Origin: Sphingomonadales bacterium
GTDB taxonomy: Bacteria; Pseudomonadota; Alphaproteobacteria; Sphingomonadales; Sphingomonadaceae
Reading direction: 5' to 3'
DNA length: 64,000 bases
Assembly (NCBI GenBank): GCA_027491235.1
Contig: JAIXWO010000010.1
Coordinates: 124,001 to 188,000, forward strand
Part shown: positions 25,940-33,774 of the stretch, piece after piece
How positions within the stretch are numbered: the first letter of the stretch is position 1
Layout: every line of letters starts with the position of its first letter
Program-made: the position numbers and the translations under genes
Notes under the pieces: generated by a model
The model's input: only the letters and a program-made list of their open reading frames with translations
Told to the model about the DNA's origin: nothing
The model's database searches: none

Positions 25940-26048
25940 CTGACACCCACCACCTTGTCATCCTTAGCTCCGGCCCCAGCGGCTCTGTAACAGCCGTCGG
26001 TTCGCTGCGTTTGGGACTAGGCGCCCGACTGGCCCGACAGCCAGCCTG

Positions 26049-26432
26049 ATGGCCGACAAGGACGCCATTCCCGACATCCGCGTCACAATTATGCCGACGG
26101 ACACGAACCCGTATGGCGGCGCATTTGGCGGGTGGATCATCAGCCAGATGGCGCTCGGGGCAGCCTCGCTGGCCTCGCGCCGTTCGCAGGGCCGCGCGAT
26201 CCTTGTCGCGGCAGACGAGATGCGCTTTCCGGCCGGGGCCGTGATGGGCGACGAACTGTCCGTCTTCACGCAGATGGAGAAGACCGGCACAACCTCCATG
26301 ACGATCTCCGCGCGCGCCGAGCGGCGGGAACGTGATGGCGACTTTACCGAAACCGTCGCAACCGGCCGCTTCACCTTCGTGGCCGTGGACAATGCCAACC
26401 GCCCGCGACCCTGCACACCAGATCAAGAATAA
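26049..26432 (+). CDS. Acyl-CoA thioesterase, hotdog fold (YciA-like)
   Basis: This 127-residue protein has the hotdog thioesterase pattern: TNPYGGAFGGWIISQMALGAASLASRR, where the helix carries the substrate-facing residues after an N-P-x-G-x-x-F-G-G motif, and VAADEMRFPAGAVMGDELSVF plus TSMTISARAE. It is close to the YciA/Acot-type acyl-CoA thioesterases that hydrolyse medium to long acyl-CoAs. It lies 11 bases upstream of lpd and so may be co-transcribed. The preferred substrate cannot be read from the sequence. Confidence 0.88.
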   Translation: MADKDAIPDIRVTIMPTDTNPYGGAFGGWIISQMALGAASLASRRSQGRAILVAADEMRFPAGAVMGDELSVFTQMEKTGTTSMTISARAERRERDGDFTETVATGRFTFVAVDNANRPRPCTPDQE

Positions 26433-26443
26433 GGACCTCCCCC

Positions 26444-27877
26444 ATGTCTTCCTACGATCTCATCGTCCTCGGTTCCGGGCCCGGCGGCTATGTCGCCGCC
26501 ATCCGCGCGGCGCAGCTGGGGCTGAAGACCGCGATTGTGGAGCGGGAAAATCTGGGCGGTATCTGCCTCAACTGGGGCTGCATTCCTACGAAGGCGCTGC
26601 TGCGCTCGGCGGAAATCTTCCACTATATGCAGCATGCCGGCGATTACGGCCTGACGGCAGCCAACATCAGCGCGGACATTGACGCGGTGGTGAAGCGCTC
26701 ACGCGGCGTCGCCAAGCAACTCAATCAGGGCGTCACGCACCTGATGAAGAAGAACAAGATCACCGTTCACATGGGCGACGGGAAACTGCTCTCCGCCAAC
26801 AAACTCTCGGTCACCAAGGACCCCGGCTCGGGGGCCGGGGCAGGCTCTCAGACCGAGGAACTGACGGCCAAGCACATCATTCTGGCCACCGGCGCGCGGG
26901 CGCGTGACCTGCCCTTTGCGCCCGCCGACGGAAAGCGCATCTGGACCTATCGCCACGCGATGGTGCCGCCTGAAATGCCGAAAAAGCTGCTCGTCATCGG
27001 CTCCGGCGCGATCGGCATTGAGTTTGCGAGCTTCTATAATGACATGGGCGCCGAGGTGACCGTCGTCGAAATGCTCGACCGCATCGTGCCCGTCGAAGAC
27101 GCCGAGGTTTCCGACTTCCTTGAAAAGGCGCTGACCAAACAGGGCATGACCATCATGACCGGCGCAGGCGTCAACAGCCTGAAGGCGACGGCGACCGGCG
27201 TCACAGCCGAGATCAAGGCCAAGGACGGCAGCGTTTCCAAGGCGGACTTCACCCACTGCATCGTCGCCATCGGCATCGTGCCCAATACTGAGAATATCGG
27301 GCTGGAAGCGCTGAAGGTCGAAACCGATCGCGGCTTCCTGAAGACCGACCCGATGTGCCGCACCAACGTCCCGGGCCTTTGGGCGATTGGCGACATCACA
27401 GCACCACCCTGGCTCGCGCACAAGGCGAGCCACGAAGGCGTGATCGCGGCGGAAGCCATCGCACAGGCGCTGGGCAACAAGGATGTGCATCCGCACGCCA
27501 TGAACCCGCTCAACATTCCGGGCTGCACCTATTGCCACCCGCAGATCGCGAGCGTCGGCCTGACCGAAGCCAAGGCGAAGGATGCGGGCTACAAGGTCCG
27601 CGTCGGCAAATTTCCCTTCATCGGCAACGGCAAGGCCATCGCGCTGGGCGAGGCCGAAGGCTTCATCAAGACGGTGTTCGACGAAGCGACCGGCGAGCTG
27701 CTCGGCGCGCACATGATCGGCGCGGAAGTCACCGAGCTGATCCAGGGCTACACCATCGGCAAGCAGGCCGAACTGGTCGAGCAGGACTTCATGCAGACCG
27801 TCTTCCCGCACCCGACGCTGAGTGAGATGATGCACGAGAGCGTGCTGGGGGCTTACGGCAAGGCGCTGCACTTCTAA
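26444..27877 (+). CDS. lpdA: Dihydrolipoyl dehydrogenase (E3)
   Basis: This 477-residue flavoprotein disulfide reductase has a FAD-binding GSGPGGYVAAIRAAQLG and a redox-active disulfide in GGICLNWGCIPTKALL. It also has an NAD-binding GSGAIGIEFASFYNDMG, and the His-Glu pair lies in FPHPTLSEMMHESV. It reoxidises lipoyl groups of the PDH complex. A Gly/Ser-rich insert (DPGSGAGAGSQ, around 26821-26855) sits in a surface loop where I would expect a much shorter turn. The AAGGA ribosome binding site supports the start at 26444. The stop overlaps the next start by one base. Confidence 0.97.
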   Translation: MSSYDLIVLGSGPGGYVAAIRAAQLGLKTAIVERENLGGICLNWGCIPTKALLRSAEIFHYMQHAGDYGLTAANISADIDAVVKRSRGVAKQLNQGVTHLMKKNKITVHMGDGKLLSANKLSVTKDPGSGAGAGSQTEELTAKHIILATGARARDLPFAPADGKRIWTYRHAMVPPEMPKKLLVIGSGAIGIEFASFYNDMGAEVTVVEMLDRIVPVEDAEVSDFLEKALTKQGMTIMTGAGVNSLKATATGVTAEIKAKDGSVSKADFTHCIVAIGIVPNTENIGLEALKVETDRGFLKTDPMCRTNVPGLWAIGDITAPPWLAHKASHEGVIAAEAIAQALGNKDVHPHAMNPLNIPGCTYCHPQIASVGLTEAKAKDAGYKVRVGKFPFIGNGKAIALGEAEGFIKTVFDEATGELLGAHMIGAEVTELIQGYTIGKQAELVEQDFMQTVFPHPTLSEMMHESVLGAYGKALHF

Positions 27878-28800
27878 TGGCGCAGGGCACCCAAGACTTC
27901 ACGCCCGACCCGCGTAACGAGAACATCCTGATCAACGTCAACGGCGTGCTCACGCCGCGCGCGCAGGCGGTGGTGTCGGTGTTCGACAGCGGCTTCATGC
28001 TGGGCGATGGTGTGTGGGAAGGCATCCGCGTCCACAACGGCCGAATGGCGTTTCTGGCGGAACATCTCGACCGGCTTTGGGAAGGTGCCAAGGCCATTGC
28101 GATGGACATTGGCATCTCGCGCGAAGAGATGGTCCGCCGCCTCTATGAGACCATTGACGCCAACCAGATGGACGCCTGCCACATCCGCCTGATGGTGACG
28201 CGCGGGGTGCGCTCCACGCCCTATCAGGACCCGCGCGTGGTCGTGTCACCCGCAACCATCGTCATCATCGCCGAGCATAAGGAACCGCATGTTGCGGTGA
28301 TCGAAAGGGGCATCACGCTCTTCACCGTCCACGTCCGGCGCGGCGATCCGGCGGTGCAGGACCCCAAGCTCAATTCCCACTCCAAACTCAATTGCATCAC
28401 GGCCTGCATTCAGGCGACCGAGGCAGGCGCGAACGAAGGGCTCATGCTCGACCCGCACGGCTTTGTCGCGACATGCAACTCAACGCACTTCTTCATTGTA
28501 CGCAAGGGCGAGGTGTGGACCTCCACCGGCGATTATTGCTTGGGCGGCATCACGCGCGGCAATGTCATCCGCATCTGCCGCGAGGAAGGCGTTCCCGTGT
28601 TCGAAAAGAACTTCTCGCTGACCGAGGTTTACGGCGCGGAGGAAGCGTTCGTGACCGGCACCTTTGCGGGGGTTGTGCCTGCGCACACAATCGACGGGCG
28701 CAAGATCAGCGACGGGCGCGGGCCGATGGTCGAGCGTCTGCAGGGCCTCTACAAGAAGCTGGTCGAGCGGGACATTTCCGAGAGCGCCGAGCAATCATGA
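27877..28800 (+). CDS. Class IV aminotransferase (BCAT/D-amino acid type)
   Basis: This 307-residue PLP enzyme of fold type IV has the segments VFDSGFMLGDGVWEGIRVHNG near the N-terminus and LNSHSKLNCITACIQATEAG with the PLP-binding lysine. The phosphate-binding end is GGITRGNVIRICREEGVPVFEKNFSLTEVYGAEEAFVTGT. It could be a branched-chain, D-amino acid or aminodeoxychorismate-lyase type enzyme. The pairing with a sulfotransferase-like gene is one I associate with BCAT-like members. The stop of lpd and this start overlap (TAATG), so translation is coupled. Confidence 0.88.
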   Translation: MAQGTQDFTPDPRNENILINVNGVLTPRAQAVVSVFDSGFMLGDGVWEGIRVHNGRMAFLAEHLDRLWEGAKAIAMDIGISREEMVRRLYETIDANQMDACHIRLMVTRGVRSTPYQDPRVVVSPATIVIIAEHKEPHVAVIERGITLFTVHVRRGDPAVQDPKLNSHSKLNCITACIQATEAGANEGLMLDPHGFVATCNSTHFFIVRKGEVWTSTGDYCLGGITRGNVIRICREEGVPVFEKNFSLTEVYGAEEAFVTGTFAGVVPAHTIDGRKISDGRGPMVERLQGLYKKLVERDISESAEQS

Positions 28801-28802
28801 GT

Positions 28803-28876
28803 CGTCATTGCGAGGAGCAGAGCGACGCGGCAATCCATGGCTCCGCTGGATTGCTTCGCTTCGCTCGCAATGACGG
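28803..28876. repeat. Palindromic element of the CGTCATTGCGAG family
   Basis: A nearly perfect inverted pair reads CGTCATTGCGAGGAGCAGAG at the left and CTTCGCTTCGCTCGCAATGACGG at the right, around an inner hairpin GCAATCCATGG ... CTGGATTGC. It lies between the aminotransferase and sulfotransferase-like genes. This type of repeat is widespread in Proteobacteria and distinct from the CTTCGACAAG family. Confidence 0.8.
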
Positions 28877-28885
28877 GTGTGCTGA

Positions 28886-29620
28886 ATGACCGTCCGCATT
28901 GCCCCCGTCCGCATTGCCATGTGGTCGGGGCCACGCAACATCTCGACCGCTATGATGCGCAGCTTCTCCGCGCGCGCGGATAACGCCGTCACCGATGAAC
29001 CCTTTTACGGCGCCTATCTGAAGGCAACCGGCGAGCGCCATGCGATGGCGGATCAGATCATCGCGGATATGGACTGCGACTGGCATTCGGTTGCGGCAAC
29101 GATGCGCGGGCCTGTGCCGGCGGGGAAATCAGTCTGGTTTCAAAAGCACATGTCGCACCATATGGAAGGGCCCATCGGCATCGACGCCTTTCCCGATCAT
29201 GTGCACGTCTTCCTGATCCGCGACCCTCACCTGATGGTCGCCAGCTACGCGCAGAAGAATGAGTTGAAGGACGCGGCCCAACTCGGCTTTGCGCGGCTGG
29301 TGGAGTATCATGATCGCGTGTCGCAGCGGCTCGGCCACCCCGCCCCTGTGGTCGACAGCAACCGGCTGCTCGCTGAGCCCGAAGCCAAGCTCCGCGCACT
29401 GTGCGCGGCCATCGGGATCGACTGGGATCCAGCGATGCTGCGCTGGCCCAAGGGCCCGCACCCCGCCGACGGCATCTGGGCATCGCACTGGTACAATGCG
29501 GTGTGGAACAGCGAGGGCTTCGGCCCGCCGACCCCGCCGTCTGTGCTGACCGACGACCAGCAGCGCATCGCCGATGAATGTCGCGCGAGTTACGAGGCGC
29601 TGGTCCGCTTCTGCGTCTGA
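28886..29620 (+). CDS. Sulfotransferase-like protein
   Basis: This 244-residue protein opens with IAMWSGPRNISTAMMRSFSA, a P-loop-like 5'-phosphosulfate-binding pattern. It continues with DEPFYGAYLKATG, QKHMSHHM and VFLIRDPHLMVASY (the 3'-phosphate-binding RDP segment of PAPS-dependent sulfotransferases). This branch is small, and its members are often adjacent to class IV aminotransferases, as here, so the substrate may be linked to that enzyme. Actual sulfotransferase activity is an inference. The ribosome binding site is weak. Confidence 0.75.
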   Translation: MTVRIAPVRIAMWSGPRNISTAMMRSFSARADNAVTDEPFYGAYLKATGERHAMADQIIADMDCDWHSVAATMRGPVPAGKSVWFQKHMSHHMEGPIGIDAFPDHVHVFLIRDPHLMVASYAQKNELKDAAQLGFARLVEYHDRVSQRLGHPAPVVDSNRLLAEPEAKLRALCAAIGIDWDPAMLRWPKGPHPADGIWASHWYNAVWNSEGFGPPTPPSVLTDDQQRIADECRASYEALVRFCV

Positions 29621-29783
29621 CAGTTGATGGGCTTGGCCATCAAGTGAGCTGCCACTGGTAGAGCAACCATTCCCAAGGAAACACGACGCAAATCCGGCCA
29701 AGGGAATTTCCGCGTCCTCTTTTGACAAGCCAGTATAGTTGTGCTGGTTAGAAATGTAGGGAGTTTATTGGGGGACGGTTGGC

Positions 29784-32399
29784 GTGAGCAATCTGCGTAA
29801 GGTATTGTTTTGTTCATCTTTATTGGCGTTGGCCGCGAATCTTTCGGCCTGTGGGGGCGGAGGAGGCGGGGGTGTCAATCCGATCAACCCGCCGCCAGTG
29901 TCGCCACCGCCGCCTGCGCCGCCACCTCCCCCACCGCCGCCACCTCCCCCACCGCCGCCTCCGCCGCCGCCATCACCTCCCAACACGTCATTGCTGAACC
30001 TGACGTCGAGTGAGAGTTTCACCAATGATGCGACATCAGGGACGGCGAATTTTCCAAAGTCCGGTGTGGGACAGACGGCGAGTGCATCCACGGCATCGCT
30101 AACGGCGGCTTATGATGCCGCAACACGGGGATATACCATCACTGTAGGCGGGAGGAATGTGACATTTCTGCCAGCCAATCTGGATGCCGCACAAAGCAAC
30201 AGCGCCGTCAGTGTTTACGCCAAGACAAGCGGAACGACGACCGATACTCTGACCCTCACAAAACCGGGCACGTCTGGCCGGTTCACATATGAATTTGTCG
30301 GTGGCGGATATTTCCAGAGAACCATTGACGGCACCACGGCGATCAGTGGATCCATCGACGCATTCTCCTACGGCATTGAAACTGCGGATGCGAGTGTGCC
30401 GCGCACCGGCCTTGGCCATTATGCCATCGACCTGATCGGCGCAGAGACAGTCAGCAACAACGTGGTGGGCATTACCGGCCTCGGGACAATGCAGGTTGAT
30501 TTTGCCTCGGGGGCGGTCATCACGCATGGGCGGTTGGACACTGCCGCTCCCAACCCCGCCGGGCCAACACCCAATGGGTATTTTTCAAGCGAGGCGCGCC
30601 TTTCGTCGACCACCAACGCGTTCTCCGGCACGTTCCGATACAATAATTTTCAGAATTTTTCCGGTCAGCTCAACGGTCGTTTCTTTGGACCGGCATCGCA
30701 GGAGGTCGGCGCTGCCTTCCACGCGGCGGACACGACAGGCAACATCGCGGTCGGCACAATCATTGGTCGGCGCGATGGCGTGCCTGCCGGCAACGCCACG
30801 ATGACCAATCTGACGTCCGATGAATTCTTTGCAAACGATGCTGCCGTGTTGGACACCCAAATTCAGGGAACAACGGGGCAGAATAACGGCGCAGAGACCT
30901 TCACCAACTCCAGCGCGACCAGTCTCCCGCTGATCGTAAACTACGATGCTGCGCAGAAGGGATATACCCTCATTACGAACGGGCGCTCCCAATATTTCCT
31001 GACCGATCGATTTGATCGCGGCGCAATCGTGGAGAGATTTGGCGGCCCGAACCTGAACTCATTCTTCTTCAGCAATTATCTGGCGGCCACCCAATATGTG
31101 CTTGGGCGGAGATGGTATTTTGCGACGAACGGCAGGCTGATTTTGACGGATACGACATTTGGCATTGAGACGCCGGATGCGGCTTTGCCGAGAACGGGGC
31201 GTGCCGGCTACAATATCCGCCTGATTGGGTCGGCCGCAGATGCAGGGCTGCCAAACCTGACCGACTTCGGCGGTACTGGCGTCCTGGAAGCCAATTTCGG
31301 CACCGGTGCCATCACCGCGAGCGGAAATATGGAGTACCGGGAAGACTATTTTCTTTCCGGTCGTGCCCCCCGCACAGCGACAGGGACGTTTTCGCTCACG
31401 TCGACCTTGTCCGGCGCCAGCAACGCATTTGCCGGTACGATCCGCTTTGATGGCATCGGCAACTACTCCGGCCCCTTGAACGGGCGGTTCTATGGCCCGG
31501 CGGCAGAAGAAGTCGGCGGCGCCTTTTCGGCGACCGACGGCAGTGGCGGCGTGGCTTCGGGTGTGCTGACCGGGATCAAGGACCCGAACATCTTTGGGAC
31601 TGTTCCGGGGATTAGCGAACTGACGCAGCCAACTGTGCTTCCGTCAATTTTAATCGGTGGTGCAAGCTCCGGAAACATCAGCCAAGAGTCCTTTTTCCGC
31701 TACGATCCGGGCACGCAGACCTACAGCTTCTATCCATCCCTCCAACCAACCACGAATGCGGCGGACTTAGCCTATCGGTTCGCGCCGGCTCAGATCAACG
31801 CTGGCCGGTCAAACGCCACATTCACGGCGTATGACACCACCGGCCCAGCGGGTCAGTTTAATGCGGGCGACACGGTCAGCGCGCGCTTTTTCAATACGGG
31901 CAGCGGAAACCCGCGCCTCGTGCTGACGCATACCAGTTTTGTTGACCTGACAATCTCTTCGCCCATCCCGGGCGGGAACGTGTCAACGTCGCGAAACATA
32001 TCCATCTTTGGTGTGCCAACACCCGGTGCGCAGATCCCGCGTTCAGGGACAGCCAACTATACGGGCGTTGCTTACGGGTTTGGCAGCGCGGGCGGCAACA
32101 GTTTTGAGGCGAGTGGGACGAGCAGCCTGTCGGCCAATTTCGCCACATCGGCCTTCACAGCCATCGTGAACCTTGATGCGACGGTGCAGGCAACAAATGT
32201 CGTGACGACCTTGGCCGCCAAGACGTTTTCGGGGAACATCATCAATGGCACGACCTTTGGCAGTGCATTTGACGGCTTCCTTGGCCGGTTCTTCGGGCCG
32301 AACGCGGCGGAATTCGGGGCTACGTTCAACTTTAATGGCAATGACCCGGTGATCGGGTCATTCGGGGTTTCGGGCGTCGCTTTGGGCAAACGGAACTGA
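29784..32399 (+). CDS. Surface lipoprotein with three tandem TbpB-like modules (putative Slam substrate)
   Basis: This 871-residue protein starts with GTG. The lipobox LSAC (Cys23) is followed by seven glycines and a polyproline stalk (residues 36-66). Three related modules follow. Each has a Y-D-x-G-x-x-x-Y-T/S strand (110, 387, 640) and an x-P-R-T/S-G strand (SVPRTGLGHY, ALPRTGRAGY, QIPRSGTANY). The closing motif is G-R-F-F/Y-G-P-x-x-x-E-x-G-A/G-x-F (298-312, 568-581, 834-848), the signature of the TbpB-type beta-barrel. The Slam-like gene starts 18 bases downstream, so export to the outer surface by Slam is likely. The ligand is unknown. Transferrin is implausible for a free-living bacterium, and a heme or metal source is one possibility. 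Confidence 0.85.
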   Translation: MSNLRKVLFCSSLLALAANLSACGGGGGGGVNPINPPPVSPPPPAPPPPPPPPPPPPPPPPPPSPPNTSLLNLTSSESFTNDATSGTANFPKSGVGQTASASTASLTAAYDAATRGYTITVGGRNVTFLPANLDAAQSNSAVSVYAKTSGTTTDTLTLTKPGTSGRFTYEFVGGGYFQRTIDGTTAISGSIDAFSYGIETADASVPRTGLGHYAIDLIGAETVSNNVVGITGLGTMQVDFASGAVITHGRLDTAAPNPAGPTPNGYFSSEARLSSTTNAFSGTFRYNNFQNFSGQLNGRFFGPASQEVGAAFHAADTTGNIAVGTIIGRRDGVPAGNATMTNLTSDEFFANDAAVLDTQIQGTTGQNNGAETFTNSSATSLPLIVNYDAAQKGYTLITNGRSQYFLTDRFDRGAIVERFGGPNLNSFFFSNYLAATQYVLGRRWYFATNGRLILTDTTFGIETPDAALPRTGRAGYNIRLIGSAADAGLPNLTDFGGTGVLEANFGTGAITASGNMEYREDYFLSGRAPRTATGTFSLTSTLSGASNAFAGTIRFDGIGNYSGPLNGRFYGPAAEEVGGAFSATDGSGGVASGVLTGIKDPNIFGTVPGISELTQPTVLPSILIGGASSGNISQESFFRYDPGTQTYSFYPSLQPTTNAADLAYRFAPAQINAGRSNATFTAYDTTGPAGQFNAGDTVSARFFNTGSGNPRLVLTHTSFVDLTISSPIPGGNVSTSRNISIFGVPTPGAQIPRSGTANYTGVAYGFGSAGGNSFEASGTSSLSANFATSAFTAIVNLDATVQATNVVTTLAAKTFSGNIINGTTFGSAFDGFLGRFFGPNAAEFGATFNFNGNDPVIGSFGVSGVALGKRN

Positions 32400-32417
32400 C
32401 CAATCCAAAAAACTGAC

Positions 32418-33734
32418 ATGCGCCGCCAACTTGCCCGGATCTTCGGAGGACTTTTGCTCGGGCTGGCGGCGACGGCGCCGTGCGCGGCGCAGACCGTTGT
32501 CGGTCTGTCGCCTGCTCAGGTTATGGAGATTGCCGCCAAGGCCATTGCCGCAGGGGATGATCAGGCGGCCATTGCGGCTTATGCTGCCCTTGCCGCGGAT
32601 CCCGACGCTGAGGTTCGTCGGGAAGCCAGATACCGCCATGGCCAGTTGCTCGCCAGTCGTGGTCGATTGGCCGAAGCTGCTCTCCTCTATCGCGGCATTC
32701 TCGACGAAAGCCCCAACAGTGCGCGCGTCCGCGTCGAACTGGCGGCCGTGCTCGCGCGGATGGGGGATATGAGGGCCGCAAGCCGGGAGCTGCGGCAGGC
32801 GCAGGCGGGCGGCTTGCCTCCGGACGTTGCGCTGCTAATCAACCAGTTCAATGCCGCGTTGCGGTCACGCTTGCCCTTTGGCGCTTCTTTAGAACTGTCG
32901 CTGGCGCCGAGCACGAACATCAACCGCGCGACAAGCGATACAACATTGGACACAATCATCGCGCCGTTTGAACTTTCCGAAGATGCGCAGGCAAAATCAG
33001 GCGTGGGGATCAAGCTCGGCGGTCAAGGGTTTGCCAAATTGCCGGTGACCCCTTCGCTGCAGCTTACCGCGCGAATCTCAGGCCTTGGGCAGCTCTACCG
33101 GCAGAGCCAGTTTGATGAGGCACTGACCAACGCACAAGTTGGGATTGAAGCGCGCGCGGGGCGCTGGCGTCTTGCCCCCCAAATCGGCCGAAGCCTGCGT
33201 TGGTATGGTGGCGACCTATACGCCATAACGGACGCGGCATCCATCAACCTCACCACCAATCTGGGCCGTCAGGGACTGGTTGAGATCGAGGCGGGCGTCG
33301 CGAAAGCCGATTATCGCGCAAATGCTCTTCAAGACGGATATATCTATGACGGAAGTATCCGCATCGAACGGGCCTTTTCAGCGCGAACCGGGGCCGCGTT
33401 AAGCCTGATTGGACAAAGACAGTCAGCCCGTGACCCGGGCTATGCCTCAGTAATGGGGGGCCTTGGCCTTGTCGGCTGGCGCGAAGCCGGTCGCACAACC
33501 TTGTTTGCCAATATCGGCCTTTACCGCCTTGAAGCTGACAAGCGCCTCCTTCTGTTTCCAGAGAGGCGCAAGGAATGGATGATACGTGCCGGCGCAGGGG
33601 CCACGCTGCGCCACCTCAGAGTCTTTGGATTTTCGCCGGTTTTTCGGGTGAATTTCGAGAGAAACTGTTCAACGGTAGGCATTTATGACTATCGCCGCTT
33701 GACGACAGAGGCGGGCATTACCCGTTCGTTCTAG
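32418..33734 (+). CDS. Surface lipoprotein assembly modifier (Slam/DUF560-like) outer-membrane protein
   Basis: This 438-residue protein has a signal peptide ending CAAQ. An N-terminal TPR-like helical domain follows (about 28-140, AAIAAYAALAADPDAEVRRE, EAALLYRGILDESPNSARVR). A C-terminal beta-barrel of about 290 residues with alternating aromatic strands ends in Phe (ITRSF), as expected for a BAM-inserted protein. LELSLAPSTNINRATSD is the DUF560 entry strand. Slam proteins move folded-on-exit lipoproteins across the outer membrane to the cell surface. The upstream TbpB-like lipoprotein gene is the obvious cargo. Confidence 0.85.
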   Translation: MRRQLARIFGGLLLGLAATAPCAAQTVVGLSPAQVMEIAAKAIAAGDDQAAIAAYAALAADPDAEVRREARYRHGQLLASRGRLAEAALLYRGILDESPNSARVRVELAAVLARMGDMRAASRELRQAQAGGLPPDVALLINQFNAALRSRLPFGASLELSLAPSTNINRATSDTTLDTIIAPFELSEDAQAKSGVGIKLGGQGFAKLPVTPSLQLTARISGLGQLYRQSQFDEALTNAQVGIEARAGRWRLAPQIGRSLRWYGGDLYAITDAASINLTTNLGRQGLVEIEAGVAKADYRANALQDGYIYDGSIRIERAFSARTGAALSLIGQRQSARDPGYASVMGGLGLVGWREAGRTTLFANIGLYRLEADKRLLLFPERRKEWMIRAGAGATLRHLRVFGFSPVFRVNFERNCSTVGIYDYRRLTTEAGITRSF

Positions 33735-33774
33735 CCCCCTTGCCAATCGTCGCGCCGCCTGTCAGCAATTGATC

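Noticed and set aside
25936-26049. A 37-codon frame linking the AT-rich gene to the thioesterase gene, overlapping both (ATGA and TGATG)
   Set aside because: The overlap is suggestive of coupling, but the peptide has no hydrophobic or charged pattern that looks selected and there is no ribosome binding site of its own. I consider it a possible leftover of the insertion rather than a gene.
29810-30091. Poly-Gly and Poly-Pro-type frames on both strands over the lipoprotein stalk
   Set aside because: They are shadow translations of the CCG/CCT repeat encoding the polyproline stalk.
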